A stretch of DNA of 64,000 bases from Gluconobacter morbifer G707. GTDB lineage: Bacteria > Pseudomonadota > Alphaproteobacteria > Acetobacterales > Acetobacteraceae. Under the pieces are notes generated by a model that was not told the origin of the DNA, searched no databases, and saw only the letters and a program-made list of their open reading frames with translations. Within the stretch, counting starts at the first letter, position 1. Every line of letters begins with the position of its first letter. Shown here in pieces: positions 25,834 to 34,554 of this stretch. Position numbers and translations under genes: made by a program. The stretch covers positions 620,001-684,000 of the forward strand of contig NZ_AGQV01000001.1 of the NCBI RefSeq assembly GCF_000234355.1, in the 5' to 3' direction.

Positions 25834-26604
25834 ATGGCTTTCAATTCCAACTTCAGCCGGGCCGGGACGCAGGCCGGGATCGGTAGTCTGGATGCCGGTC
25901 TGCGGGCTTATATGTGCCGCGTCTTCAACTGGATGGCGATCGGTCTGGTCATCACCGGACTGGTGGCGTACGGAGTAGCCGAGACCGAGCTGCGCGCCCT
26001 GTTCTTCCATGTGGCGGAACTGCCAAGTGGCGCGCTCGTCCTGCGACCGACGTTCCTGGGTGGTGTCAGTATCTTTGCGCCGCTGGCTTTTGTCATGATC
26101 CTGTCTTTCGGGGTCAACCGTCTGTCCCGATCCGCCGTGCAGGCCATCTTCCTGCTGTTCAGCGCGACGATGGGGGCCAGCATGGCCAGTCTTCTGCTCA
26201 GCTATACAGGCGTGTCTGTCGCGCGGACGTTCTTCATTTCCGCGGCGACATTCGCCGGAATGTCCCTGTGGGGTTACACGACCGGCGCGAACCTTCTTCG
26301 ACTCGGTTCCTTCCTTTTCATGGGGCTGATCGGAATCATGATCGCGATGGTGGTGAACATCTTCGTCCAGAGTTCGCCGCTGACCACGCTCGTTTCACTT
26401 ATTGGTGTCGCATTGTTTACAATGTTGGCCGCCTACGACACCCAGCGGATCAAGATTACATACCAGCAATATGCAACATATGCTGGTCCTGACGACGTGG
26501 CGCGTCTCAGTATTTACGACGCTTTGACCATGTATCTGAACTTCGTGAACCTCTTCCAGTTCCTGATCCAGTTTACTGGGGTGCGTTCCGGTAACAACGA
26601 CTGA
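25834..26604 (+). CDS. Bax inhibitor-1/YccA family membrane protein
   Basis: This 256-residue protein has seven predicted membrane helices and the BI-1 family pattern: N-terminal soluble segment, VFNWMAIGLVITGLVAYG (about 30), FISAATFAGMSLWGYTT (about 132), and the C-terminal AAYDTQRIK followed by ALTMYLNFVNLFQFLIQF. YccA and YbhL are E. coli relatives; YccA modulates FtsH, and related BI-1 proteins leak calcium. The precise role here is unknown. It diverges from thpR. A very strong hairpin terminator lies 27 bases after the stop. Confidence 0.92.
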   Translation: MAFNSNFSRAGTQAGIGSLDAGLRAYMCRVFNWMAIGLVITGLVAYGVAETELRALFFHVAELPSGALVLRPTFLGGVSIFAPLAFVMILSFGVNRLSRSAVQAIFLLFSATMGASMASLLLSYTGVSVARTFFISAATFAGMSLWGYTTGANLLRLGSFLFMGLIGIMIAMVVNIFVQSSPLTTLVSLIGVALFTMLAAYDTQRIKITYQQYATYAGPDDVARLSIYDALTMYLNFVNLFQFLIQFTGVRSGNND

Positions 26605-26631
26605 TTTTACTTTATCCTGACCAGAAGACGA

Positions 26632-26668
26632 AGAAAGGGAGCGACAGTCAATGTCGCTCCCTTTCTGG
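26632..26668 (+). terminator. Terminator after the BI-1 gene
   Basis: A perfect 15-bp stem, AGAAAGGGAGCGACA (26632-26646) with TGTCGCTCCCTTTCT (26652-26666), loop GTCAA. The A/T arms on both ends make it potentially bidirectional. Confidence 0.9.
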
Positions 26669-27055
26669 TATTGGGACCAAATATGTCCCTGATTATTTTT
26701 CGGCTTATTGGAGATGGTTTACATTAAAAAAAGTAATGTTCGCAATTAATTTAAGTTCGAATGCGATCAAATGTGGCGAAAAACGGCCATTCCTTTCGGG
26801 TGCAGGAGTCGCCTGGACCCTCACGAACTACGTGATAAGCCTTGTGTTTGAGATGAATCAGGCAGAAAAAACCCAAGGAACCGGGACAGTCGTGTCCCAT
26901 GCTGAATGAATTTCAGGGTCGGATCTATGATCCGGTTCCTGACGTCAGGATACGAACGAGAAAGGCAGCAGACTTATGGCAGCGTTCGGCAGCTCTGATG
27001 CGAACCTTATCGTGTCAAACCGTTTCCCGGCGACCACCACATGCCGGAACGGATG
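26669..27055. promoter_or_regulatory. Leader/control region upstream of cyoABCD
   Basis: No gene is convincing in these 387 bases. Several dyads are present: GGGAC-N7-GTCCC (26673-26689), ACATTA-N7-TAATGT (26721-26739), GGGACA-GTCG-TGTCCC (26883-26898), CGGATC-TAT-GATCCG (26920-26934) and the perfect palindrome CCTGACGTCAGG (26938-26949). TTGAG-ATGA-ATCAG (26848-26861) matches the FNR consensus TTGAT-N4-ATCAA in 8 of 10 positions. The part around 26690-26770 is AT-rich and probably holds the promoter. Confidence 0.45.
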
Positions 27056-27985
27056 ATGAAAGCAGGACCGATGAAAAAACTCTGGCGATATCTTCCAGCG
27101 TTGCCGGCGCTGATGCTATCGGGTTGCACGGTTGATCTGCTTCAGCCGCGCGGTCCGATCGCAGAAATGAACCGTGATGTCATGGTGACGGAATTCCTCG
27201 TCATGATGGCCGTTGTGGTTCCGACCTGCATCGCGACAGTTTACTTTGCTTGGAAGTATCGTGCTTCCAACACCGAGGCGGAATACCTTCCGACCTGGGA
27301 TCACTCCACGAAAATCGAATATGTCATCTGGGGCGTCCCCGCTCTGATCATCATCGTTCTCGGTGCGATCAGCTGGTGGAGCACGCACGCTTATGACCCG
27401 TACCGCCCTATTCAGACGGCGGACAACGTGAAGCCCCTGCACGTTCAGGTGGTTTCCCTCGACTGGAAATGGCTGTTCATCTATCCGGATCTGGGGATCG
27501 CAACGATCAACCAGCTGGATGTCCCGACGAACACGCCGCTGAATTTCCAGATCACTTCCGATACCGTCATGACGTCGTTCTTCATCCCGCGTCTGGGTTC
27601 GATGATCTACGCCATGCCGGGTGAGCAGACGCAGCTGCATCTGCTGGCCAATGAGTCCGGTGACTATCTGGGTGAAGCTTCCCAGTTCAGTGGCCGTGGC
27701 TTCTCTGACATGAAGTTCCGCACTCTTGCCATGGACCCTGACCAGTTCAGTGCCTGGGTCGACAAGGTGAAGAGCGGTAGCGAGAACCTCGACGACACGA
27801 CCTATCCGAAATACGCGGCCCCGCAGGAAGCGGCTCCGGTCGAGTATTTTGCGCATGTCCAGCCGGATCTCTTTGACGGCATCGTAGCCAAGTACAACAA
27901 CGGCATGATGGTGGATAAGACGACGGGCAAGGTCATGCATATGCAGTCAGCTTCCAACGCTGCACCGTCCGACACTGGCATGTAA
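27056..27985 (+). CDS. cyoA: Ubiquinol oxidase subunit II
   Basis: Subunit II of the haem-copper quinol oxidase. The 309-residue protein has a lipoprotein-type signal (LPALMLSGC), two membrane helices (about residues 45-65 and 88-108) and a periplasmic cupredoxin domain. As expected of quinol oxidases, it lacks the CuA ligand set; [20 protein letters not shown] and [23 protein letters not shown] are conserved stretches. Start choice is uncertain: in-frame ATGs occur at 27041, 27053, 27056 and 27071, and the last gives the tidiest signal peptide. First gene of cyoABCD. Confidence 0.95.
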   Translation: MKAGPMKKLWRYLPALPALMLSGCTVDLLQPRGPIAEMNRDVMVTEFLVMMAVVVPTCIATVYFAWKYRASNTEAEYLPTWDHSTKIEYVIWGVPALIIIVLGAISWWSTHAYDPYRPIQTADNVKPLHVQVVSLDWKWLFIYPDLGIATINQLDVPTNTPLNFQITSDTVMTSFFIPRLGSMIYAMPGEQTQLHLLANESGDYLGEASQFSGRGFSDMKFRTLAMDPDQFSAWVDKVKSGSENLDDTTYPKYAAPQEAAPVEYFAHVQPDLFDGIVAKYNNGMMVDKTTGKVMHMQSASNAAPSDTGM

Positions 27986-27999
27986 GGAAAAATCGACAG

Positions 28000-29988
28000 A
28001 TGCTCGGAAAATTATCATTTTCAGCCTTGCCTTTGGATGTGCCGATCCTTGTCGGTACCTTCATCGGCGTCGCTGTCATCGGCATCGCCGTACTGGGTCT
28101 TGTTACCTATTACGGTAAATGGGGCTATCTCTGGCGCAACTGGCTGACGACCGTCGACCACAAGCGTCTGGCCGTCATGTATATCATCCTGGCAATCGTC
28201 ATGCTGTTCCGCGGCTTCGCGGATGCCATCATGATGCGTACCCAGCTTGCGCTGGCTTATGCCGGAAACCCCGGTTATCTGCCTCCGCACCACTATGACC
28301 AGATCTTCTCCGCCCATGGCACGATCATGATTTTCTTCATGGCCATGGCGTTCATGACGGGTCTCATGAACCTCGTTGTGCCGCTTCAGATCGGTGCACG
28401 CGACGTTGCTTTCCCGTTCCTGAACTCGCTGAGCTTCTACATGACGCTTGTCGGCGGCCTTCTGATCAACATCTCGCTGTTCATCGGTGAGTTTGCCCAG
28501 TGCGGCTGGCTGGTCTATCCCCCGCTCTCCGAGATGCAGTTCAGCCCCGGCGTCGGTGTTGACTACTACATCTGGGCGGTTCAGATCTCCGGTGTCGGTA
28601 CGCTGCTGACGGGTGTGAACTTCTTCGCAACCATCGTCAAAATGCGTGCACCTGGCATGGGCTGGATGCAGATGCCGGTCTTCACCTGGACGGCTTTCTG
28701 TACGACAGTTCTGATCATGGTCTCGTTCCCGGTTCTGACCGTGACGCTGGCTCTGCTCAGCCTTGACCGTTACCTTGGCATGCACTTCTTCACGAACGAT
28801 GCCGGCGGCAACGTCATGCTGTACCTGAGCATGATCTGGACCTGGGGCCACCCGGAAGTTTACATTCTCGTCATCCCGGCGTTCGGTGTTTTCTCCGAAG
28901 TTACCTCCACGTTCTCCCAGAAGCCTCTCTTCGGTTACAAGACCATGGTGTACGCAACGTGCTCCATCATGGTGCTGTCCTTCGTCGTGTGGGTTCATCA
29001 CTTCTTCACCATGGGCGCAGGCGCCAACGTCAATACCTTCTTCGGTATCATGACGATGGTTATCGCTGTCCCGACCGGTGTGAAGATCTACAACTGGCTG
29101 TTCACCATGTATAAGGGTCGTGTTGAATTCACGACGCCGATGTACTGGACGATCGGCTTCATGATCACCTTCTCCATCGGTGGTATGACCGGTGTCATGA
29201 TGGCCATGCCGGCTGCTGACTGGATCCTGCACAACTCCCTGTTCCTGATTGCCCACTTCCATAACGTGATTATCGGTGGTGTGTACTTCGGTTACATCGC
29301 AGGCATGAACTTCTGGTTCCCGAAGGCTTTCGGCTTCAAGCTGAACGAAACCTGGGGCAAGCGGGCGTTCTGGTGCTGGTTCGTTGGCTTCTATCTGGCC
29401 TTCATCCCGCTCTATATCCTCGGTCTCGAGGGCATGACCCGTCGTATGAACCACTACGACAACCCTGACTGGTATCCGTGGATGCTCGTAGCCGAAGCCG
29501 GTGCAATCGTGATTGCCCTGGGTATCGTCTGCCAGCTGACGCAGCTTTACGTGTCCATCCGTGACCGTAACCTGCCGGAAAACCTCGACCTTACGGGCGA
29601 TCCCTGGAACGGCCGTACGCTGGAATGGTCCATCTCTTCGCCGGCTCCGGCTTATAACTTCGCAGTTATCCCGGACATTCACGGTCTGGACACGTTCCAC
29701 ACCGAGAAGCAGCTGGGCCGTCAGGCTCACGGCAAGAAGCTGGCTCCGATCCACATGCCGAAGAACACCTCCGCTGGTTTCTTCATCGGTGTGTTCAGTC
29801 TGGCTCTTGGTTTTGCTTCGGTCTGGTACATCTGGTGGCTTGCCGCGATCTGTGCCATCGGCATTATCGCTACGGTGATCCTGCGCAGTGCTGACCGTGA
29901 CATCGACTACTATGTCCCGGTGAGCGAAATCGAACACGACGAAGAAGTTTATTCCCGTCGTATCGCTGCCGCTCAGGCAGCAGAGTAA
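28000..29988 (+). CDS. cyoB: Ubiquinol oxidase subunit I (haem-copper catalytic subunit)
   Basis: This catalytic subunit reduces O2 to water and pumps protons. The 662-residue protein keeps the E. coli numbering of key residues: His106 and His421 (low-spin haem), His284, His333 and His334 (CuB), His419 (high-spin haem), Tyr288, Glu286 in WGHPEVY, and Lys362. The quinol-site residues Arg71, Asp75, His98 and Gln101 are also present, so ubiquinol is the donor. Whether the high-spin haem is o or a cannot be read from sequence. AAGGA lies before the ATG. In acetic acid bacteria this enzyme supports rapid sugar and alcohol oxidation. Confidence 0.98.
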   Translation: MLGKLSFSALPLDVPILVGTFIGVAVIGIAVLGLVTYYGKWGYLWRNWLTTVDHKRLAVMYIILAIVMLFRGFADAIMMRTQLALAYAGNPGYLPPHHYDQIFSAHGTIMIFFMAMAFMTGLMNLVVPLQIGARDVAFPFLNSLSFYMTLVGGLLINISLFIGEFAQCGWLVYPPLSEMQFSPGVGVDYYIWAVQISGVGTLLTGVNFFATIVKMRAPGMGWMQMPVFTWTAFCTTVLIMVSFPVLTVTLALLSLDRYLGMHFFTNDAGGNVMLYLSMIWTWGHPEVYILVIPAFGVFSEVTSTFSQKPLFGYKTMVYATCSIMVLSFVVWVHHFFTMGAGANVNTFFGIMTMVIAVPTGVKIYNWLFTMYKGRVEFTTPMYWTIGFMITFSIGGMTGVMMAMPAADWILHNSLFLIAHFHNVIIGGVYFGYIAGMNFWFPKAFGFKLNETWGKRAFWCWFVGFYLAFIPLYILGLEGMTRRMNHYDNPDWYPWMLVAEAGAIVIALGIVCQLTQLYVSIRDRNLPENLDLTGDPWNGRTLEWSISSPAPAYNFAVIPDIHGLDTFHTEKQLGRQAHGKKLAPIHMPKNTSAGFFIGVFSLALGFASVWYIWWLAAICAIGIIATVILRSADRDIDYYVPVSEIEHDEEVYSRRIAAAQAAE

Positions 29989-30006
29989 GAGGGGCGCATT
30001 AGACTT

Positions 30007-30624
30007 ATGGCTCACGAAGCAACCATGTCGCCTCTGGCACACGCCGACGATCATGGGGGGGAACATCACGAGTCCCCCGCCGTGTTCGGTTTCTGGCTCT
30101 ACCTGATGACGGACTGCATCCTCTTCGGGTCGATCTTCGCTGCCTTCGCTGTCCTCCGGAACCAGTTTGCCGGGGGGCCGTCGGGCAAGGAACTGTTCGA
30201 TCTGACGAACGTGGGTATCGAGACGGCAATCCTTCTGCTGTCCTCGATCACCTACGGCTTTGCCTCGCTGAACGCGCTGGCGAAGAACAAGAAGATGGTG
30301 CTGCTCTGGCTTGCCGTCACGTTCGTGCTGGGGCTTTCGTTCGTAGGTCTGGAACTGACCGAGTTCAGCTCCATGATCGCAGAAGGCAACGGTCCTGACC
30401 GTTCCGCCTTCTTGTCCGCCTTCTTCACGCTGGTCGGTACGCACGGTCTGCACGTTACGTTCGGTCTGATCTGGATGGCTGTGCTGATGGTACAGATGAT
30501 GGGTCCGCAGGACCTGTCGGAGCGCATGATGAACAAGCTGACTTGCCTCAGCCTGTTCTGGCACTTCCTGGACATTGTCTGGATCTGTGTCTTCTCCTTC
30601 GTCTATCTGGCAGGTGTGATGTAA
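30007..30624 (+). CDS. cyoC: Ubiquinol oxidase subunit III
   Basis: Subunit III (205 residues) is a five-helix membrane protein of the cytochrome c oxidase III fold, required for stability and sustained proton pumping. The histidine-rich N-terminus (HADDHGGEHHESP) precedes FGFWLYLMTDCILFGSIFAAF. The C-terminal SLFWHFLDIVWICVFSFVYL is the conserved W-H-F-x-D-x-V-W signature. It starts 18 bases after cyoB and its stop codon overlaps the cyoD start (TAATG). Confidence 0.97.
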   Translation: MAHEATMSPLAHADDHGGEHHESPAVFGFWLYLMTDCILFGSIFAAFAVLRNQFAGGPSGKELFDLTNVGIETAILLLSSITYGFASLNALAKNKKMVLLWLAVTFVLGLSFVGLELTEFSSMIAEGNGPDRSAFLSAFFTLVGTHGLHVTFGLIWMAVLMVQMMGPQDLSERMMNKLTCLSLFWHFLDIVWICVFSFVYLAGVM

Positions 30625-30965
30625 TGACCCAGGCTCCTACAACCACCATGACGGCTGATAACCATAGCCATGGTTCTTATCCGTCTTACCTGATCGGTTT
30701 TGTCCTCGCGGTGATCCTGACGATCGCGTCTTTCGCGGCTGTCCTGACCCACGCACTGTCACCCGGTCTGGCGCTGGCTGCACTCGCCATTCTTGCTGTT
30801 GTCCAGATCGTCGTTCACTTGGTGTTCTTCCTTCACCTGAACACCAGCACCGAGCAGAGCTGGAACCTCATGTGTTTCATCTTTGCCGCTGTATCGGTGG
30901 TGGTCATTATCGGTGGTACGCTGTTCATCATGCATGACACGGCTATCAACATGATGTCCCGCTAA
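30624..30965 (+). CDS. cyoD: Ubiquinol oxidase subunit IV
   Basis: The small fourth subunit (113 residues, three helices) assists CuB-site assembly. Family sequence begins SYLIGFVLAVILTIASFAAV (about 28-47) and ends in the helix around VSVVVIIGGTLFIMHD; VVHLVFFLHLN in the middle is characteristic. I chose ATG 30624, overlapping the cyoC stop by one base. cyoE (haem O synthase), which follows in E. coli, is absent; a terminator follows instead. Confidence 0.95.
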   Translation: MTQAPTTTMTADNHSHGSYPSYLIGFVLAVILTIASFAAVLTHALSPGLALAALAILAVVQIVVHLVFFLHLNTSTEQSWNLMCFIFAAVSVVVIIGGTLFIMHDTAINMMSR

Positions 30966-30988
30966 GATCCTTCGCAGGTTCTTGGTTC

Positions 30989-31024
30989 AAAGGCTGGCAG
31001 GAGTAATCCTGCCAGCCTTTTTTA
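30989..31024 (+). terminator. Terminator of the cyo operon
   Basis: A perfect 14-bp stem, AAAGGCTGGCAGGA (30989-31002) with TCCTGCCAGCCTTT (31007-31020), loop GTAA, followed by T. A second small TTCG-capped hairpin (31032-31045) comes next. The rest of the gap to fdxA shows no gene. Confidence 0.95.
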
Positions 31025-31161
31025 TGTCCGCTCTCCTTCGGGAGAAGGGGTGTCTGGGTGCTGTGGTCTGGACTTCATGGCCGGACTGTTACAGATGTTT
31101 GGTTGCCCTGTTCCGCCGGAAACACACGACGGAGTGAGGCAGGGTGTACAGAAGACAAAGA

Positions 31162-31193
31162 AAAAGCCCGGCTTCCTGCGAAGCTGGGCTTTT
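31162..31193 (-). terminator. Terminator of fdxA
   Basis: AAAAGCCCGGCTTC (31162-31175) pairs with GAAGCTGGGCTTTT (31180-31193), one wobble pair. Read on the minus strand it follows the fdxA stop by about 26 bases and ends in T. Confidence 0.85.
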
Positions 31194-31219
31194 GCCTGTT
31201 CCGGATCTGTCAGACGGGA

Positions 31220-31552
31220 TCAGCCTTTGTGAGGTTCCTCGGACAGCATCGCGGCCTTGCCGGGCTTGTCTTTCCATTCCTCGGCGTCAGCAGGTGCATC
31301 CAGCTTGCGGGTCAGGTTCGGCCACTGGGTGGAGAATTTCGCGTTGATTTCAATCCACGGAGCCGCGCGGTTGTCACTGTCAGGAAAAATGGCTTCAGCC
31401 GGGCATTCCGGCTCGCACACGCCGCAGTCAATGCATTCGTCAGGATTGATGACAAGGAAGTTTTCGCCTGCGTAGAAGCAGTCTACGGGGCAGACTTCCA
31501 CACAGTCCGTAAATTTGCAGCGAATGCAGTTTTCAGTGACCACATAGGTCAT
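31220..31552 (-). CDS. fdxA: Seven-iron ferredoxin FdxA
   Basis: This 110-residue ferredoxin carries one [3Fe-4S] and one [4Fe-4S] cluster. Cysteines: [17 protein letters not shown] at the N-terminus (first site includes the C-x7-C-x3-CP pattern) and [12 protein letters not shown] (about 40-51). The C-terminal extension after residue 60 ([17 protein letters not shown]) is typical of alphaproteobacterial FdxA/FdII. It lies downstream of the Suv3 helicase and S4 genes on the same strand, a conserved alphaproteobacterial order, though the reason for linkage is unknown. Confidence 0.95.
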   Translation of the reverse strand: MTYVVTENCIRCKFTDCVEVCPVDCFYAGENFLVINPDECIDCGVCEPECPAEAIFPDSDNRAAPWIEINAKFSTQWPNLTRKLDAPADAEEWKDKPGKAAMLSEEPHKG

Positions 31553-31645
31553 TGGTGTCTCCGATCGTCTTGCTCACCCGGCATCCGGCCGGTTTCATCC
31601 GTGCGGGATGATATGCGAGGGTTTGGCTGAGGAAGCAAGCGCTTC

Positions 31646-31924
31646 TCAGCCTTCTTCCCTGATTATCTCGTACAGCAATGCGGCTTCTTTGGCCGGACCA
31701 CGACGCTCGCCAAGATCCAGAACGCGCCACACGCGCACTTCTCCGCCAGAACCGGGAGGGAAAGTCAATACATCGTTTATATGGAGTTTGGCGTGGGGTT
31801 TGCTGGTTGGCTGGCGGTTGATGCGGATACGCCCTTTGGCGATGATTGCCGCACAGAGCGCGCGTGTTTTCGCAACGCGGGCATAATAAAGCCATTGATC
31901 GAGACGCTGGTAGTTTTCACTCAT
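31646..31924 (-). CDS. S4-domain RNA-binding protein (HslR/RqcP-like)
   Basis: The 92-residue protein is almost entirely an S4 domain: YQRLDQWLYYARVAKTRALC at the start and IAKGRIRINRQPTSKP, the conserved G-x-v-x-v-N-g turn. Relatives include heat-shock protein Hsp15 (HslR), which binds stalled 50S subunits carrying peptidyl-tRNA, and RqcP of ribosome quality control. Its ATG overlaps the stop of the Suv3-like helicase gene (four bases), so the two RNA-related proteins are co-produced. Confidence 0.92.
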   Translation of the reverse strand: MSENYQRLDQWLYYARVAKTRALCAAIIAKGRIRINRQPTSKPHAKLHINDVLTFPPGSGGEVRVWRVLDLGERRGPAKEAALLYEIIREEG

Positions 31925-34476
31925 GAACGCGCTTTTTCTCTGAGGACGGCAAGCCCGGCAAAAGGACTGTCCGGGCGTATGAACACGGAGGTTTTACTGT
32001 CACGTGCTGGCCGTCTTCGTGGTCTGGCGCGCGTGCGCCGGTCTGAAAGCAGCATCAGCGGAGCAGGGGGACCGTAGCGCCGCCGATCTGCATCATCAGG
32101 CGGCCGGTGCGCGATGCCCAGTGCCTTGAGAATGGCGGGGAGCCTGTCATTTTTGACGCCGAGCCGGGACGCAAGGGACGGAGGGGCCTGACAGTCGTGA
32201 CGGGCCACCAATTGTTCCAGATCCGCGATGCAGCGTTCTGCGATATCGAGACGCACTCCTGTTTGCCCGGCCTGTAACCAGCCTGGAAGTCCCTGAACCA
32301 AGGTCCAGGGCAGTGATACGCGACCTGGTGGGGCAGGCAGGAGGGAATTGCCTGTCTGAAGGTTTGTCAGAAGGGTCAGGAATTCCAGTGCCCGGGGGCG
32401 CATGAGGGCGCGATGGAAGATGGCAAACCGTCCCACGTCGATACCTGTTCGCCAAAGCCGGCGTTGCAGGGGATGGGGCAGGGAACGGTCTGTAGGGAGA
32501 GCGGTTGTGATTCCGCCGTCTTCCCGCAGGCGGTGCAGAATTCCACGCAGGGCCGGACTGTCCTGCTCATTCGCGTCTGCATGGTAAAGGGGCTTCAGTT
32601 CCCGGTTGAGAAGGGCCTGCATGTAACGGTGCAGTCGTCCCTCCACAGCATCGCGCTGATGGGTGTCCGCAAACTCGCCAGGCAGAAGACGGATGGCGGG
32701 AGACAGGTAGCTTTCGCCTTGCTTCAGGCGGGCAATGGGAAATCCATCCCAAAGCAGCGTTCCCGTTTCCACATCAAGAGAGAAAGCCGTATCCGGCGCG
32801 TCCTGTAACAGGCGGATGCGGCGGGGAATTTCCTGATGCAGCGCCCTGCGTCCGGCTTTCAGCACAAGCTGCTGATCCGGGCCGCTGGTAGCGGGGTCAG
32901 CCTCGAGAGTGAAGCCACGGATACGCCCGATGTTATGGCCTTCCACAATCACGGCGCCTTCCGCCGTGACCGCGGACAGGAGTTTGCGGTCCGGATTGTC
33001 CGGATTGAGCCGACGGAGGAGCGTTGTGGCGCGGCGGTCCACAAAACGGGAGGTCAGGCGTTCATGCAGGGCATCCGACAGCAGGTCTTCCACCTCCCGT
33101 GCGCGTTCCTGCCATCTGGCGGAATGCCGGCTCCATTCTGTCCGGGCCGCTACATAGGAGCAGACGCGCACGCCTGAAAGGCGGTGCATCAGCGTATCAA
33201 TGTCTCCATCCGTCCGGGCCAGCCCGCGGATATGCCCGTCCAGCCAGCTGTCGGGAACGGCGCCTTCCTTGAGGATGTGCAGGAACAGCCTGCCACACAG
33301 GCGCGTATGACTGTCATCGCCGAGTTTGCGGAAATCCGGGATCTGGCAGACTTCCCACAGAAGGGCAGTGGCTCTGCGGCCGCGTGCAGCCTCCCGGATG
33401 TCGGGGTCGAGGATCAGTGAGCCCAGGGTTGTGACGTCCGATGCCACGCGTCCCGCAGTCAGTGCCCGGGAGGGTGGCGGCTGCATCAGGCTGTCGAACA
33501 GGGCATGCGGGTTGGTGAAGTCCAGTTCGTGATTTCGCCAATAGAGGCGCTTGATGGGGTCAAAGCGATGCTGTTCGACGGCTTCGACCAGAGAGGCGGA
33601 CATGGGCTGGCAGTCGGCTGTTGTTCCGAAAGTTCCGTCTTTCATGCCCCGACCGGCCCGTCCCGCAATCTGTGCAATTTCCTGCGGATACAGGGGGCGT
33701 GGAGCGGTTCCGTCAAACTTGCTGAGCTGGGCGAGGGCCACGTGGTCCACATCCATGTTCAGCCCCATCCCGATGGCGTCAGTGGCGACGAGATAGTCCA
33801 CTTCGCGGTTCTGATAGAGTTCGACCTGCGCGTTCCGGGTGCGGGGGCTGAGCTGTCCCATGATGACGGCACATCCCCCGCGGCGACGGCGGATGACCTC
33901 GGCCAGTGCATAGACTTCCCCGACCGAGAACGCAACGATGGCCGAGCGAGGCGGGAGGCGGGAAAGTTTGGTGTATCCCGTGCTGACAAGGCTGGAGAGA
34001 CGTGTCCGGATATCGATTTCGACGCCTGGAACCAGCTTCTGGAGCAGGGGACGGATGGTTTCTGCTCCCAGAAAGAGCGTTTCGACCGTACCGCGTGCGT
34101 GAAGCAGGCGGTCCGTGAAGATATGGCCCCTGTCCGGGTCGGCGGCGAGCTGGATTTCGTCTACCGCCACGAATTCGGCCTGCCGGTCCAGCGGCATGGC
34201 CTCTACCGTGCAGGAGAACCATCGCGCGCGGGGCGGGACGATCTTTTCTTCCCCCGTGATCAGCGCGACCGCGTGTTCTCCTTTCGCCTGGACCAGACGT
34301 TCGTAGTTCTCCCGGGCCAGCAGGCGCAGCGGAAAGCCGATGATACCCGAGGCATGGGCCATCATGCGCGTCAGGGCATAATGTGTCTTTCCGGTGTTGG
34401 TCGGGCCCAGTGCCGCACGAATGCTGGCAGGCATGGTATGGTAGCCGGAAGTGGTTCCGCGAAATGCACCCTTCAT
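31921..34476 (-). CDS. Suv3-like RNA helicase
   Basis: This is an 851-residue superfamily 2 helicase of the SUPV3L1/Suv3 branch, ancestor of the mitochondrial degradosome helicase. Walker A is in LGPTNTGKTHYAL (about 23), motif II is DEIQLA (about 105, DEIQ rather than DEAD), and motif VI is in QIAGRAGRGMKDG (about 268-280). The C-terminal half (about 470-850) has no motif I recognise and ends in a basic tail. The likely role is RNA unwinding in decay or processing. An in-frame ATG at 34434 (MPASIRAALGP) is a plausible alternative start. The S4 gene overlaps its end, with fdxA beyond. Confidence 0.9.
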   Translation of the reverse strand: MKGAFRGTTSGYHTMPASIRAALGPTNTGKTHYALTRMMAHASGIIGFPLRLLARENYERLVQAKGEHAVALITGEEKIVPPRARWFSCTVEAMPLDRQAEFVAVDEIQLAADPDRGHIFTDRLLHARGTVETLFLGAETIRPLLQKLVPGVEIDIRTRLSSLVSTGYTKLSRLPPRSAIVAFSVGEVYALAEVIRRRRGGCAVIMGQLSPRTRNAQVELYQNREVDYLVATDAIGMGLNMDVDHVALAQLSKFDGTAPRPLYPQEIAQIAGRAGRGMKDGTFGTTADCQPMSASLVEAVEQHRFDPIKRLYWRNHELDFTNPHALFDSLMQPPPSRALTAGRVASDVTTLGSLILDPDIREAARGRRATALLWEVCQIPDFRKLGDDSHTRLCGRLFLHILKEGAVPDSWLDGHIRGLARTDGDIDTLMHRLSGVRVCSYVAARTEWSRHSARWQERAREVEDLLSDALHERLTSRFVDRRATTLLRRLNPDNPDRKLLSAVTAEGAVIVEGHNIGRIRGFTLEADPATSGPDQQLVLKAGRRALHQEIPRRIRLLQDAPDTAFSLDVETGTLLWDGFPIARLKQGESYLSPAIRLLPGEFADTHQRDAVEGRLHRYMQALLNRELKPLYHADANEQDSPALRGILHRLREDGGITTALPTDRSLPHPLQRRLWRTGIDVGRFAIFHRALMRPRALEFLTLLTNLQTGNSLLPAPPGRVSLPWTLVQGLPGWLQAGQTGVRLDIAERCIADLEQLVARHDCQAPPSLASRLGVKNDRLPAILKALGIAHRPPDDADRRRYGPPAPLMLLSDRRTRARPRRRPARDSKTSVFIRPDSPFAGLAVLREKARS

Positions 34477-34554
34477 GCCTGAATGGTCGGGTGCCTGCGG
34501 AGCAAAAGCAAGCGTTCGAAGCCGTCTGGCTTCATCTTTTCAGGAAAGAAAGAC

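Noticed and set aside
26899..27135. 78-codon frame upstream of and overlapping cyoA
   Set aside because: Overlaps the true cyoA in another frame and contains the leader palindromes; no similarity.
28021..30564. An 847-codon open frame on the minus strand opposite cyoB and cyoC
   Set aside because: The product is His/Arg/Glu-rich without domains; it mirrors the codon pattern of the highly conserved cyo genes on the plus strand.
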